From positions 41,945 to 105,944 of the forward strand of contig NZ_JBDKXB010000011.1 of assembly GCF_041197575.1 (NCBI RefSeq): a DNA stretch of 64,000 bases, in the 5' to 3' direction. The DNA is from Thioalkalicoccus limnaeus. Its GTDB lineage: Bacteria > Pseudomonadota > Gammaproteobacteria > Chromatiales > Chromatiaceae. Of the stretch, positions 35,375-44,207 are shown one piece after another; the stretch's first letter is position 1; each line of letters opens with the position of its first letter. Made by a program: the position numbers and the translations under genes. Under the pieces are notes generated by a model. It was not told the DNA's origin. It made no database searches and worked only from the letters and a program-made list of their open reading frames with translations.

Positions 35375-37216
35375 TCAGCGCTTGGCCCGTTCCGGAAAGC
35401 ACCGATCCAAGTGACTCGTCTCGGGTGGTCGGGTCACGGCGGTGACGAGGATCAGGGTCAAGGCCGACAGCGGCAGCGCGACCAGCACCGGGTCGACCGA
35501 TGGCCAGTTCGGGTAATCGGCGAGCAAACTGGTCTTGCCGTCCGTGAAACGCTGGACGAGACCGATCGCGCCCGCCTCGCGGGCCTTGATGAAGGCCAGC
35601 CAGAACAGCGAGGTGATGGCGCCGACGAACATCGAAGCCAGGGCCGCAGTCCGGGTCACGCGTCGGAAGAAGAGCCCGGCGACGTAGGCCGGCAGGAACG
35701 AGGCCGCGCACAGCCCGAAGAAGATGGCCGTGAACCGGGCGATCACATAGTCCTCGCGGATGTTGTAGCTGATGGTCACGGCGACGATCAGCCCGAGCAC
35801 GATCGCCAGGCGCATCACGAGGAGGCTAGGCTGGCTGCCGGAGGGTTTGCCGGAGAGGCGTTCGTAGAGGTCGCGTCCGGCGCTCGTGCCCATCGTGTGG
35901 AACTGGCTCGATAGGGTGCTCATGCCGGCCGACAAGAGCGTCATGAAGAAGAGCACCCCGAACCAGCGCGGCAAGGCTTCGGTGATATAGGTCGGGATGA
36001 TCTTGTCGGGCTCGCCGCGGGCATAGACGATTGCTGGGGCACGGCCGCTGACCAGCTCGAAGACCTCGCCGTTCGCATCGGTTGCGATCTGCCTCTCGGC
36101 GATCTGCAGTGGTGCGCTGGCCGGCTGGCCGGTCGTCGCGCTGATCACGGTCTCCCAGCCGCCCTGTGGCGTGGGACGCATCAACTCGACGAGCGCGCGA
36201 TCCTTGTCCTCGTTCAGGATCTCGATGACCTGGCCGTGCAGCGGTGTACCATGCTGGGCGAACCAGGCGTTCGAGAGGCTGCCGACCGTGAAGGGGACGC
36301 CGGTCATCAGCAGGATGAAGACCGCCCCGATCGGAACCGCCCGGTCGAGCTCGCGGCGGCTGCGGACCGTCATGAAGCGCACGACGAGCTGCGGTTGGGC
36401 CAGGACGCCGATACCGACGCCGAGGATGATCGCCGTCACCACGGTCCACCACATGTCATAGGTGGTACTACCCCAGCCGAATGCCGGCATCGAGGTCCAG
36501 CCCTGATGGCCGATCGCCTGCAGCGATGCCGGTACCATATCGGCCATGTCGGTCAGCGATTGGTTCGCCTCGGTGATGCCACCCAACACCGTGAAGGTGA
36601 AGATGACGAGCACCGCCATGCCGAAGATCATGATCGCGCCCTGCAGCGCATCCGTGTACATGACCGCCTTGATGCCGCCCGGTATCACGTAAGCCGCGGT
36701 AATGACGGCGAAGACCAGCAGCGCGACCTCGAACTCGATGCCGAATTGGGCCGCGGCGAAGACGGCACCGCCGGTCAGGACCGCGGCGGCATAGAGTGGG
36801 ATGAACAGAAAGATCAGGCCTCCGGCGAAGAGCTGGATGCCCTTGCTCTGATAGCGCAGACCGAGCAGTTCGGGAAAGGTGTGGGCACCGAGGTGATGGC
36901 CGATGCGCCGCGTCGGTTCGCCGAGCACGGTAAAGGCGATGAAGATGCCGATCCCGACGTTCATGACGGTGAGCCACAACAGGCTCATTCCGAACAGACC
37001 CGCGACACCGCCGAAGCCGACGATGGCGGCGGTCGAGATGAAGGTCGCGCCGTACGATAGCGCCATGATGATCGGGTGGGCATTCCGCCCACCGAGCAGG
37101 AAATCCGCGCCCGACTTGGTGCCTCGATAGGCGATCCAGCCCAAGTAAACGGTCGCGGTCAGGTAGAGCAGGATGACGACGATGTCGATCCACTCCACCG
37201 AGGATTGGCCAGGCAT
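35375..37216 (-). CDS. Sodium:solute symporter (SSS family)
   Basis: A 613-residue inner-membrane transporter with about 13 transmembrane helices. GGRNAHPIIMALSYGATFIST in the first helices, QSKGIQLFAGGLIFLFIPLYA and LSAGMSTLSSQFHTMGTSAGR are SSS signatures and contribute to the sodium site. An extra loop of about 90 residues (around 330-420) makes it longer than acetate permease ActP. Substrate is not readable from sequence. The context with a porin, an ACT protein and phenylacetate-CoA ligase suggests a monocarboxylate, perhaps an aryl acid. Confidence 0.87.
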   Translation of the reverse strand: MPGQSSVEWIDIVVILLYLTATVYLGWIAYRGTKSGADFLLGGRNAHPIIMALSYGATFISTAAIVGFGGVAGLFGMSLLWLTVMNVGIGIFIAFTVLGEPTRRIGHHLGAHTFPELLGLRYQSKGIQLFAGGLIFLFIPLYAAAVLTGGAVFAAAQFGIEFEVALLVFAVITAAYVIPGGIKAVMYTDALQGAIMIFGMAVLVIFTFTVLGGITEANQSLTDMADMVPASLQAIGHQGWTSMPAFGWGSTTYDMWWTVVTAIILGVGIGVLAQPQLVVRFMTVRSRRELDRAVPIGAVFILLMTGVPFTVGSLSNAWFAQHGTPLHGQVIEILNEDKDRALVELMRPTPQGGWETVISATTGQPASAPLQIAERQIATDANGEVFELVSGRAPAIVYARGEPDKIIPTYITEALPRWFGVLFFMTLLSAGMSTLSSQFHTMGTSAGRDLYERLSGKPSGSQPSLLVMRLAIVLGLIVAVTISYNIREDYVIARFTAIFFGLCAASFLPAYVAGLFFRRVTRTAALASMFVGAITSLFWLAFIKAREAGAIGLVQRFTDGKTSLLADYPNWPSVDPVLVALPLSALTLILVTAVTRPPETSHLDRCFPERAKR

Positions 37217-37428
37217 AGGGTCCCCTCCCGTCGTGACTCTCGTTGTTATTGCCCGAAACGGGCCGCGCGAGGATACCCCAACTTTCTGGACGTTTCTTTA
37301 GACCTACAGCAGGAAAATGACGATTTTTCGACCAGGCCTACCTGTTGAATGCGGTCGGACTCTCTGAGGATCGGTGCCTTGCCGCCCGGCGCGTTCGGCA
37401 TCGCCGATGTCCTGATCGAGGCCGTGGA

Positions 37429-37450
37429 CCGCTCGGCCCCGGCCGAGCGG
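37429..37450 (-). terminator. GC-rich palindrome after the tetrahaem cytochrome gene
   Basis: CCGCTCGGCC and GGCCGAGCGG (37429-37438 and 37441-37450) form a perfect inverted repeat 22 bases beyond the cytochrome stop. It would fold as a 9-bp stem with a 4-base loop. No T-run follows, so it may be a weak or factor-assisted terminator. Confidence 0.4.
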
Positions 37451-37471
37451 TTTCGGCTGTCGATAGGGCTC

Positions 37472-38017
37472 TCAGGACCCGGATGGGGTCGGTGGGGCGA
37501 GTCGGCTATCGAGGTCATGGTGACCGACCTTCGGATGACAGGTCACGCACGCCATGGCCTCGGGGTCGGCGAAATAGAGGCTATGGATCGGGTAATGCGG
37601 ATTGGTATCGCGATCGAGCTCGGCGTGGCACATCAGGCAACCGGAATCGAAGACGAATCGAGCACGGTCTTCGCGCTTGGCTTGCCAGTCGATCTTGTTC
37701 AGGCCGATGCTGTAGGTCACTTGTCCCCAGCCCGAGTGCAGGCTCGTCGCGACCTTGCCGATCAGATGATTCCGCGCCGAGTCGTGCGGCACATGGCAGT
37801 CGGTGCAGCGCGCGGCGAGCCCTTGATCGTTGTTGCCGCCATGGACATCCTCGCGATAGGCCGCGACCAACGGGGCCATGACGTGGCACGAACCACAGAA
37901 GGGCTCGCCGGAGGTCGCGTCCAACGCGGATTGGGTCACGACCCAGGAGGCCGCCATCAGCAGCGGAATCGCCGCCAGGACGACTAACACGAGAAACAGG
38001 ATCATCCATCTACGCAT
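37472..38017 (-). CDS. Tetrahaem c-type cytochrome of the NapC/NirT family
   Basis: A 181-residue membrane-anchored cytochrome. The N-terminal helix (MILFLVLVVLAAIPLLMAA) is followed by four CxxCH haem sites: CGSCH, CTDCH, CLMCH and CVTCH. FCGSCHVM and the spacing match the NapC/NirT quinol dehydrogenases, which pass electrons from the quinol pool to periplasmic enzymes. It lies 48 bases downstream of draT on the same strand. No terminal reductase gene is adjacent, so its electron acceptor is unknown. Confidence 0.88.
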   Translation of the reverse strand: MRRWMILFLVLVVLAAIPLLMAASWVVTQSALDATSGEPFCGSCHVMAPLVAAYREDVHGGNNDQGLAARCTDCHVPHDSARNHLIGKVATSLHSGWGQVTYSIGLNKIDWQAKREDRARFVFDSGCLMCHAELDRDTNPHYPIHSLYFADPEAMACVTCHPKVGHHDLDSRLAPPTPSGS

Positions 38018-38065
38018 TGAATCAAGCCTCCAGGATCACCGTCTTCGGCGCGTCGCGCGCCGGCG

Positions 38066-38920
38066 TTACAGGGTGCTGATGCCAACCTCGTAGACGCCCC
38101 CGATGACGACGAACTCGTCTTCGCCCTTCAGAAGCCCAGGCAGCAGCCGGTTGAAGAAAAAGACCTTCGGCAACGGGATCTGCGCCTCGAGAATGTAGTC
38201 GCCGAACTCATCGGCCCGTTCCCGATCGCTGGTGAACGAATTGAGATTGTTCAGCAGGACGCGATAGCGCCCTCCGGGGCCGCGTCCGAGAATCTCGTGC
38301 TCGTCGATCCGGTTGATGCCGCGGAACAGGGTCAAGTGCTTGCGCGGTGGGTCGAGACGGAAAAGCTCATATTGGCAATAAGTGTAGAGCAGATCCAACT
38401 GGGCCTCGAGCGCATTGGTCGCATAGAGACCCCTGGCCCCGGCCGCGAGATAACGCTGGTAGGCGTCGCTGCCGGGTTTGTGCAGACAGCCATTGTGATG
38501 GCGCGCGAGCAGCCCGAAGCGGGTCTCGACCCAATGCTTGAGCACCGCGCCTTCGCGTCCATCCGAGTCGAACGACCAGCCGCGGACCTGCCGCAGGTAA
38601 TTCGCATTCGCACGTTTCTTCTTCCGACCGGGGGTCAAACCGGCCTCCTCGAGCGCCTCGAGACAGAAATGCACCGTCATGTAATGGCCGAAGCGCTCGG
38701 CGCGTTCGCGGTGATCGGTCGCCTCGGCCAATTGGTCGAACAGCTTGGCGTGGAAAGCGCGCACGCCATCGATCTCGAGCGGCACCGGATGGGCCTGATA
38801 GGTCAAGCTGCCGAGGATGACCGGGGGCAGGTTGCAGCGGTTCAGCGGGAGCCGGGCCGAGGCCGGCAGCGAAGGCGCGAGGATCTCGGGGACGGGTTGC
38901 CGGGGCGGTGGGCTGGTCAT
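38066..38920 (-). CDS. draT: NAD+--dinitrogen-reductase ADP-D-ribosyltransferase DraT
   Basis: DraT switches off nitrogenase by transferring ADP-ribose from NAD+ to Arg101 of one NifH subunit when ammonium or darkness is sensed. The 284 residues contain the family's LPLNRCNLPPVILGSLTYQ, FGHYMTVHFCLEALEEAGL, LTLFRGINRIDE and LNNLNSFTSDRERADEFGD. The C-terminal VFFFNRLLPGLLKGEDEF is also conserved. It is divergent from nifH across a 523-base control region. The partner hydrolase DraG is not in this window. Confidence 0.94.
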   Translation of the reverse strand: MTSPPPRQPVPEILAPSLPASARLPLNRCNLPPVILGSLTYQAHPVPLEIDGVRAFHAKLFDQLAEATDHRERAERFGHYMTVHFCLEALEEAGLTPGRKKKRANANYLRQVRGWSFDSDGREGAVLKHWVETRFGLLARHHNGCLHKPGSDAYQRYLAAGARGLYATNALEAQLDLLYTYCQYELFRLDPPRKHLTLFRGINRIDEHEILGRGPGGRYRVLLNNLNSFTSDRERADEFGDYILEAQIPLPKVFFFNRLLPGLLKGEDEFVVIGGVYEVGISTL

Positions 38921-39094
38921 CGAGCGTGGCGATGATGGCTGTGTGTATCGAAACCACCATCATGCCCCAATGGCGAACCGATCGGAACCCCGTCTGCGGC
39001 GGGGCCGGTGATGGACGCTCGGCCGCGATCAGGTGCCGTCGATCGGCAACGCGTCGTTCGCTGTCATCCAGCCCCGGCTGACCGGGCCTGGGTC

Positions 39095-39110
39095 TGTCGC
39101 GGTCCGGACA
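39095..39110. promoter_or_regulatory. NifA upstream activator sequence
   Basis: TGT-CGCGGTCCGG-ACA is an exact TGT-N10-ACA match. It lies about 285 bases upstream of the predicted nifH start. A near match, TGT-N10-ACC, follows at 39124-39139. NifA bound here would contact the sigma-54 polymerase by DNA looping. Confidence 0.65.
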
Positions 39111-39291
39111 GCCGACAGGGCATTGTCGGCTTTGCGACCAGTGCCGATCCAGCTGGATCTTCGCGCCGAAGCCCTTGATGCAGCAGCCTTCAAGGACCCC
39201 ACTGCCCTCGTCGGCACGATCCGAGGCCAACCAGCCTGGCTGCCGCGATGGCCGACCCGATCGAGCTCGCCTGGATCCCTTCATGGTCTTG

Positions 39292-39304
39292 CAATGCGTT
39301 GATT
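39292..39304 (-). promoter_or_regulatory. IHF-binding site between UAS and nifH promoter
   Basis: On the minus strand, AATCAACGCATTG fits the IHF consensus WATCAA-N4-TTR at every fixed position. It is located between the NifA site and the -24 element, where an IHF bend is needed in other nifH promoters, and borders an AT-rich tract. Confidence 0.6.
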
Positions 39305-39368
39305 AAAAATCTTTTTTTATCGCTTTTTTCGGTTTTGGAGGCTCGCCACGCGAGCCCCGCCTAAATCA

Positions 39369-39384
39369 TGGCATGTGGCTTGCT
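39369..39384 (+). promoter_or_regulatory. Sigma-54 promoter of nifH
   Basis: TGGCATGTGGCTTGCT has GG and GC exactly 10 bases apart. Both the -24 (TGGCA) and -12 (TTGC) elements match. Transcription would start near 39395, leaving a leader of about 49 bases before nifH. Confidence 0.85.
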
Positions 39385-39443
39385 TAAGCTGGTTGAGGCA
39401 ATTTGGTCCACCGCTGTTTCAGCGAACACGAAGGAGATATCCC

Positions 39444-40316
39444 ATGGCACTGCGTCAATGCGCCATTTATGGCAAAGGCGGAATCGGCAAGTCGACGACC
39501 ACGCAAAACCTGGTCGCGGGGCTCGCCGAGGCCGGTAAGAAGGTCATGATCGTCGGCTGCGATCCGAAGGCCGATTCGACCCGTCTGATCCTGCACTCGA
39601 AGGCCCAGAACTCGGTCATGGAGCTCGCGGCCGAGGCCGGCAGCGTCGAGGATCTCGAGCTCGAGGACGTGCTGTCGGTCGGCTACGCCGGCATCAAGTG
39701 CGTCGAGTCCGGCGGTCCGGAACCGGGCGTCGGCTGTGCCGGACGCGGTGTCATCACCGCGATCAACTTCCTCGAAGAGGAAGGGGCCTACGAGGCCGAT
39801 CTCGACTTCGTCTTCTACGACGTGCTCGGTGACGTCGTCTGCGGCGGCTTCGCGATGCCGATCCGCGAGAACAAGGCGCAAGAGATCTACATCGTCGTCT
39901 CCGGTGAGATGATGGCCATGTACGCGGCGAACAACATCTCCAAGGGTATCGTCAAGTATGCGAACTCGGGCGGCGTGCGCCTGGCCGGACTGATCTGCAA
40001 CAGCCGCAACACCGACCGCGAGGACGAGCTGATCGAGGCCCTGGCCGCGCGACTTGGAACCCAGATGATCCATTTCGTGCCGCGCGACAACGTCGTTCAG
40101 CACGCCGAGATCCGCCGGATGACGGTCATCGAGTACGACCCCAAGTGTGCCCAGGCCGACCAGTACCGCGCGCTGGCCAACAAGATCATCGAGAACAAGA
40201 AGTTCGTGATCCCGACACCCTGCACGATGGACGAGCTCGAGGAGCTGTTGACCGAGTTCGGCATCATCACGCCCGAGGACGAGAGCATCGTCGGCAAGAG
40301 TGCCGCCGCGGCCTAG
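39444..40316 (+). CDS. nifH: Nitrogenase iron protein (dinitrogenase reductase)
   Basis: NifH passes electrons with ATP hydrolysis to the MoFe protein and helps build its cofactors. It has 290 residues. The P-loop is YGKGGIGKSTTTQN. Cys98 (GVGCAG) and Cys133 (DVVCGGF) hold the 4Fe-4S cluster between the two subunits. Arg101 (CAGRGV), the DraT target, is present. AAGGAG upstream of the ATG is a strong ribosome site. nifD follows after 128 bases. The sigma-54 promoter upstream implies NifA control. Confidence 0.99.
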   Translation: MALRQCAIYGKGGIGKSTTTQNLVAGLAEAGKKVMIVGCDPKADSTRLILHSKAQNSVMELAAEAGSVEDLELEDVLSVGYAGIKCVESGGPEPGVGCAGRGVITAINFLEEEGAYEADLDFVFYDVLGDVVCGGFAMPIRENKAQEIYIVVSGEMMAMYAANNISKGIVKYANSGGVRLAGLICNSRNTDREDELIEALAARLGTQMIHFVPRDNVVQHAEIRRMTVIEYDPKCAQADQYRALANKIIENKKFVIPTPCTMDELEELLTEFGIITPEDESIVGKSAAAA

Positions 40317-40444
40317 CCAGGCTTCGGACGATCCTGGAACAGCGTCGTATGTCGCCCCGGCCGAACGCGGTCAGGGGTGGAATGGGTGTTCAACGTGCGA
40401 CCGTCGGCGAATGGGCCGCGGCGCCGGAATGAGGTAACGCCATC

Positions 40445-41911
40445 ATGGCAGCATTGAGTCGCGAAGAGGCCCAGGCCCTGATCGAAGAGGTCCTCGAGGT
40501 CTATCCGGAAAAGGCCAAGAAGGACCGCGCGAAGCACCTGGCCGTCAACGATCAGTCGATCGAGCAGTCGAAGAAGTGCATCATCTCGAACCGCAAGTCG
40601 CTGCCCGGGGTCATGACGATCCGCGGCTGCGCCTACGCCGGTTCCCGCGGTGTGGTCTGGGGTCCGATCAAGGACATGATCCACATCTCGCACGGTCCGG
40701 TCGGGTGCGGACAGTATTCGCGCGCTGGGCGCCGCAATTACTACTCGGGCCTGACCGGGGTCAACACCTTCGGCACGATGAACTTCACGTCCGATTTCCA
40801 GGAGAAGGACATCGTCTTCGGCGGCGACAAGAAGCTCGACAAGCTGATCAGCGAGATCGAGACCCTGTTCCCGTTGAGCCGCGGGATCAGCGTCCAATCC
40901 GAGTGTCCGATCGGCCTGATCGGCGACGACATCGAGGCCGTCTCGAAGAAGAAGGCGAAGGAGCTCGACAAGCCGATCGTGCCGGTCCGGTGCGAAGGCT
41001 TCCGCGGTGTCTCGCAGTCGCTCGGTCACCACATCGCGAACGACGCGATCCGCGACTGGGTGCTGCCGAATCGCGACGGCCAGGCCTTCGAGGGCACGCC
41101 CTACGATGTCGCGATCCTCGGTGACTACAACATCGGTGGCGATGCCTGGTCCTCGCGGATCCTGCTCGAGGAAATGGGGTTGCGCGTCGTGGCCATGTGG
41201 TCCGGCGACGGGACCATCGCCGAGATGGAGCTCACGCCGAAGGTCAAGCTGAACCTCGTCCATTGCTACCGCTCGATCAACTACATCACGCGGCACATGG
41301 AGGAGAAGTACGGTATCCCGTGGATGGAGTACAACCTGTTCGGGCCGACCAAGATCGCCGAGTCGCTGCGCAAGATCGCGGCCTTCTTCGATGAGACGAT
41401 CCAGGAGAACGCCGAACGGGTCATCGCCAAGTACCAGGCCGAGTACGAGGCCGTGGTCGCCAAGTACCGGCCGCGCCTCGAGGGCAAGAAGGTCATGCTC
41501 TATGTCGGGGGTCTGCGTCCGCGGCACATCATCGGCGCCTACGAAGACCTCGGCATGGAGGTCGTCGGCACCGGCTACGAGTTCGCACACAACGATGACT
41601 ATGATCGGACGATCAAGGAGATGGGCGAGGCGACGCTGCTCTATGACGACGTTACCGGCTACGAGTTCGAGGAGTTCGTCAAGCGCGTGAAGCCCGATCT
41701 GATCGGCTCGGGCATCAAGGAGAAGTACATCTTCCAGAAGATGGGCGTCCCGTTCCGTCAGATGCACTCGTGGGATTACTCGGGTCCGTATCACGGCTAC
41801 GACGGCTTCGCGATCTTCGCCCGCGACATGGATATGACCGTGAACAATCCGTGCTGGAGCAAGATGAAGGCGCCTTGGCTGACAACCGAGACCACGGCAC
41901 CGAGCGCCTGA
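40445..41911 (+). CDS. nifD: Nitrogenase molybdenum-iron protein alpha chain
   Basis: NifD carries the FeMo-cofactor. It has 488 residues. P-cluster ligands Cys62 (RGCAYAG), Cys88 (PVGCGQYS) and Cys154 (QSECPIGLIGDD) are in their standard positions. Cofactor ligands are Cys274 (NLVHCYRS) and His441 (QMHSWDYSGPYHG). His195 in SLGHHIAND is also kept. This composition identifies the Mo type rather than the V or Fe-only type. Confidence 0.99.
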   Translation: MAALSREEAQALIEEVLEVYPEKAKKDRAKHLAVNDQSIEQSKKCIISNRKSLPGVMTIRGCAYAGSRGVVWGPIKDMIHISHGPVGCGQYSRAGRRNYYSGLTGVNTFGTMNFTSDFQEKDIVFGGDKKLDKLISEIETLFPLSRGISVQSECPIGLIGDDIEAVSKKKAKELDKPIVPVRCEGFRGVSQSLGHHIANDAIRDWVLPNRDGQAFEGTPYDVAILGDYNIGGDAWSSRILLEEMGLRVVAMWSGDGTIAEMELTPKVKLNLVHCYRSINYITRHMEEKYGIPWMEYNLFGPTKIAESLRKIAAFFDETIQENAERVIAKYQAEYEAVVAKYRPRLEGKKVMLYVGGLRPRHIIGAYEDLGMEVVGTGYEFAHNDDYDRTIKEMGEATLLYDDVTGYEFEEFVKRVKPDLIGSGIKEKYIFQKMGVPFRQMHSWDYSGPYHGYDGFAIFARDMDMTVNNPCWSKMKAPWLTTETTAPSA

Positions 41912-42023
41912 TCAACTCGCTGCCGATCCCCGGCTCGACCGCCGGGGATCGGCCGACGAACCCGATTCCCATCCCCCTTTGCGGCTTTTGTCTGCGAATT
42001 GGCAGCGAGCCGGGAGCACACCC

Positions 42024-43595
42024 ATGAGCCAGACCGTCGACAAGATCAAACCCTGCTATCCACTCTTCCTCGACAAGGACTATGCCGAGAGCTTCAGGGC
42101 CAAGCAATCGCAGTTCGAGGAACGCCCGCCCCTGGACAAGATGGAGGAGGTGTTCCAGTGGAGCACGACGCAGGAATACCAGGATCTCAACTTCCAACGC
42201 GAGGCCCTGACCATCAACCCGGCCAAGGCCTGTCAGCCGCTCGGGGCCGTGCTGTGCGCGTTGGGCTTCGAGAAGACCCTGCCCTATGTCCACGGCTCGC
42301 AGGGCTGCGTCGCCTATTTTCGGACCTATTTCAACCGCCATTTCAAGGAGCCGATCGCCTGTGTGTCCGACTCGATGACCGAGGATGCGGCGGTGTTCGG
42401 TGGCCAGAAGAACATGTTCGATGGCCTGGAGAACGCCCGCGCGCTCTATAAGCCGGAGATGATCGCCGTCTCGACGACCTGCATGGCCGAGGTCATCGGC
42501 GACGATCTCAACGCCTTCATCGGCAATGCGCGCAAGGAAGGACACATCCCCGAAGACTTCCCGGTTCCGTTCGCGCACACGCCGAGCTTCGTCGGCTCGC
42601 ACACGACCGGCTGGGACAATATGTTCGAAGGCATCATCCGCTACTTCACGCTGAACGAGATGGAGGACAAGGCGGTCGGCAAGAGCGGCAAGATCAACCT
42701 GGTGCCCGGGTTCGAGACCTACCTCGGCAACTATCGCGTCATGCACCGCATGATGCAGGAGATGGGCGTCGACTATAGCCTGCTGTGCGACCCGACCGAG
42801 ATCTTGGATACGCCAGCCGATGGCGAGTACCGGATGTACGACGGCGGCACCAGCATCCCGCAGGTCAGGGAGGCGCCGAACGCGATCGACACGCTGCTGT
42901 TGCAGCCCTGGCAGCTACCGAAGACCAAGAAGTTCGTCCAGACGACCTGGAATCAGCCGGCGAGCGCGATCAACATCCCGATGGGGCTCGAGTGGACCGA
43001 TGAATTTCTGATGAAGGTCTCGGACTTGACCGGCAAGCCGATCCCGGCGTCGCTGGCCAAGGAGCGCGGCCGCCTCGTCGACATGATCACCGATAGTCAC
43101 ACCTGGCTGCACGGCAAGAAGTTCGCGCTCTGGGGCGATGCCGACTTCGTGCTCGGGCTCGTCAAGTTCCTGCTGGAACTGGGCGCCGAGCCGACGCACA
43201 TCCTCTGCCACCATGCGAACAAGCGCTGGAAGAAGGAGGTCGAGGCGCTGCTCGCCAGCTCGCCCTATGGTGTGCATGGCAAGGTCTACATGGGGGCCGA
43301 CCTCTGGCACATGCGCTCGCTGGTGTTCACCGACAAGCCGGACTTCATGATCGGCAACTCGTACGGCAAGTTCATCCAGCGCGACACCCTCTACAAGGGC
43401 AAAGCCTTCGAGGTACCGCTGATCCGGTTGGGCTTCCCGATCTTCGATCGGCATCACCTGCATCGGATGACGACGCTCGGCTACGAGGGCGCGATGTACA
43501 TGCTCACGACGCTGGTCAATGCGGTCCTCGAACGGCTCGACGAAGAGACCCGCGAGATGGGCGTCACCGACTTCAACTACGACCTGGTTCGCTGA
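42024..43595 (+). CDS. nifK: Nitrogenase molybdenum-iron protein beta chain
   Basis: NifK pairs with NifD in the alpha2beta2 MoFe protein. It has 523 residues, and the P-cluster cysteines fall at the standard positions Cys70 (PAKACQPLGA), Cys95 (GSQGCVAYFR) and Cys153 (STTCMAEVIGDD). The ATG at 42024 has CGGGAG upstream; an earlier in-frame start would add 15 unrelated residues. The gap to nifD is 112 bases. Confidence 0.99.
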   Translation: MSQTVDKIKPCYPLFLDKDYAESFRAKQSQFEERPPLDKMEEVFQWSTTQEYQDLNFQREALTINPAKACQPLGAVLCALGFEKTLPYVHGSQGCVAYFRTYFNRHFKEPIACVSDSMTEDAAVFGGQKNMFDGLENARALYKPEMIAVSTTCMAEVIGDDLNAFIGNARKEGHIPEDFPVPFAHTPSFVGSHTTGWDNMFEGIIRYFTLNEMEDKAVGKSGKINLVPGFETYLGNYRVMHRMMQEMGVDYSLLCDPTEILDTPADGEYRMYDGGTSIPQVREAPNAIDTLLLQPWQLPKTKKFVQTTWNQPASAINIPMGLEWTDEFLMKVSDLTGKPIPASLAKERGRLVDMITDSHTWLHGKKFALWGDADFVLGLVKFLLELGAEPTHILCHHANKRWKKEVEALLASSPYGVHGKVYMGADLWHMRSLVFTDKPDFMIGNSYGKFIQRDTLYKGKAFEVPLIRLGFPIFDRHHLHRMTTLGYEGAMYMLTTLVNAVLERLDEETREMGVTDFNYDLVR

Positions 43596-43651
43596 CACGG
43601 ACCGACTCCGCCGGCCGAGCGGTCGGCGGGGTCGCGACAGGAGACGACACG

Positions 43652-43870
43652 ATGCCGAATGTGATGATCCGCCGGAACGAGGCCGGAGGCCTGCTCTTCT
43701 ACGTCGCCAAGAAGGACATGGAGGAGACGATTGCCTCGGTCGAGCTCGACACCGCGGAGCAATGGGGTGGCGAGGTTGCGCTGACCGACGGCTCGCGCTG
43801 GTACATCGACCCGATCAGCCCGCCGCCGGCCTTCCCGACCACGCTGCGTTTCAAGCGGGTCGAGGCCTGA
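43652..43870 (+). CDS. nifT: NifT/FixU family protein
   Basis: A 72-residue protein starting MPNVMIRRNEAGGLLFYVAK with a WGGEVALTDGSRWYID core, typical of NifT, which almost always follows nifK. Its function is not established, although roles in nitrogenase maturation have been proposed. AGGAG lies upstream of the ATG, 56 bases after nifK. Confidence 0.93.
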   Translation: MPNVMIRRNEAGGLLFYVAKKDMEETIASVELDTAEQWGGEVALTDGSRWYIDPISPPPAFPTTLRFKRVEA

Positions 43871-43979
43871 ACCCGGACCCCGGACCCACCGTCGGCCCGG
43901 CGGACACGGCCCATCGATGGTCGCGTCCCGGGTGCGGCGGTGCCGACTCGTTGAATTTCGTTCTACAGGAGACGCCACC

Positions 43980-44174
43980 ATGGCCCTGCAAATCATGCGC
44001 GATCTGTGCACCGCGTGCGGCGATTGCGAACCCCTATGCCCGACTCAGTCGATCAGCCCCTTCAAGGGGGTGTACCGGATCGAGGCCAGCACCTGCAACG
44101 AGTGCGAGGGCGAATCCGATGTCCCGCAATGTCTCGACGCCTGCGCCGAGGACGATTGCATCGTACCGGCCTGA
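43980..44174 (+). CDS. nif-associated 2[4Fe-4S] ferredoxin
   Basis: A 64-residue bacterial ferredoxin. The first cluster motif CTACGDCEPLCP is regular. The second is CNECEGESDVPQCLDAC, with an extended spacing between the second and third cysteines as in FdxN-type and Chromatium-type ferredoxins. It lies between nifT and nafY and probably serves as an electron donor to NifH or in cofactor assembly. ACAGGAG precedes the ATG. No symbol is given because several nif ferredoxin classes exist. Confidence 0.9.
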   Translation: MALQIMRDLCTACGDCEPLCPTQSISPFKGVYRIEASTCNECEGESDVPQCLDACAEDDCIVPA

Positions 44175-44207
44175 CCGAGCTGATCCTGCCCCCAGGGGGA
44201 ACCGATC

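Larger units (their letters stand above)
38921..39443. other. Divergent draT-nifH control region
   Basis: This 523-base region has no credible gene. Rightward it carries a full nif promoter: a NifA upstream site (39095-39110), a weaker second one (39124-39139), an IHF consensus match (39292-39304) and a -24/-12 element (39369-39384). An AT-rich stretch lies at 39301-39335. No sigma-54 element facing draT was found. Confidence 0.7.
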
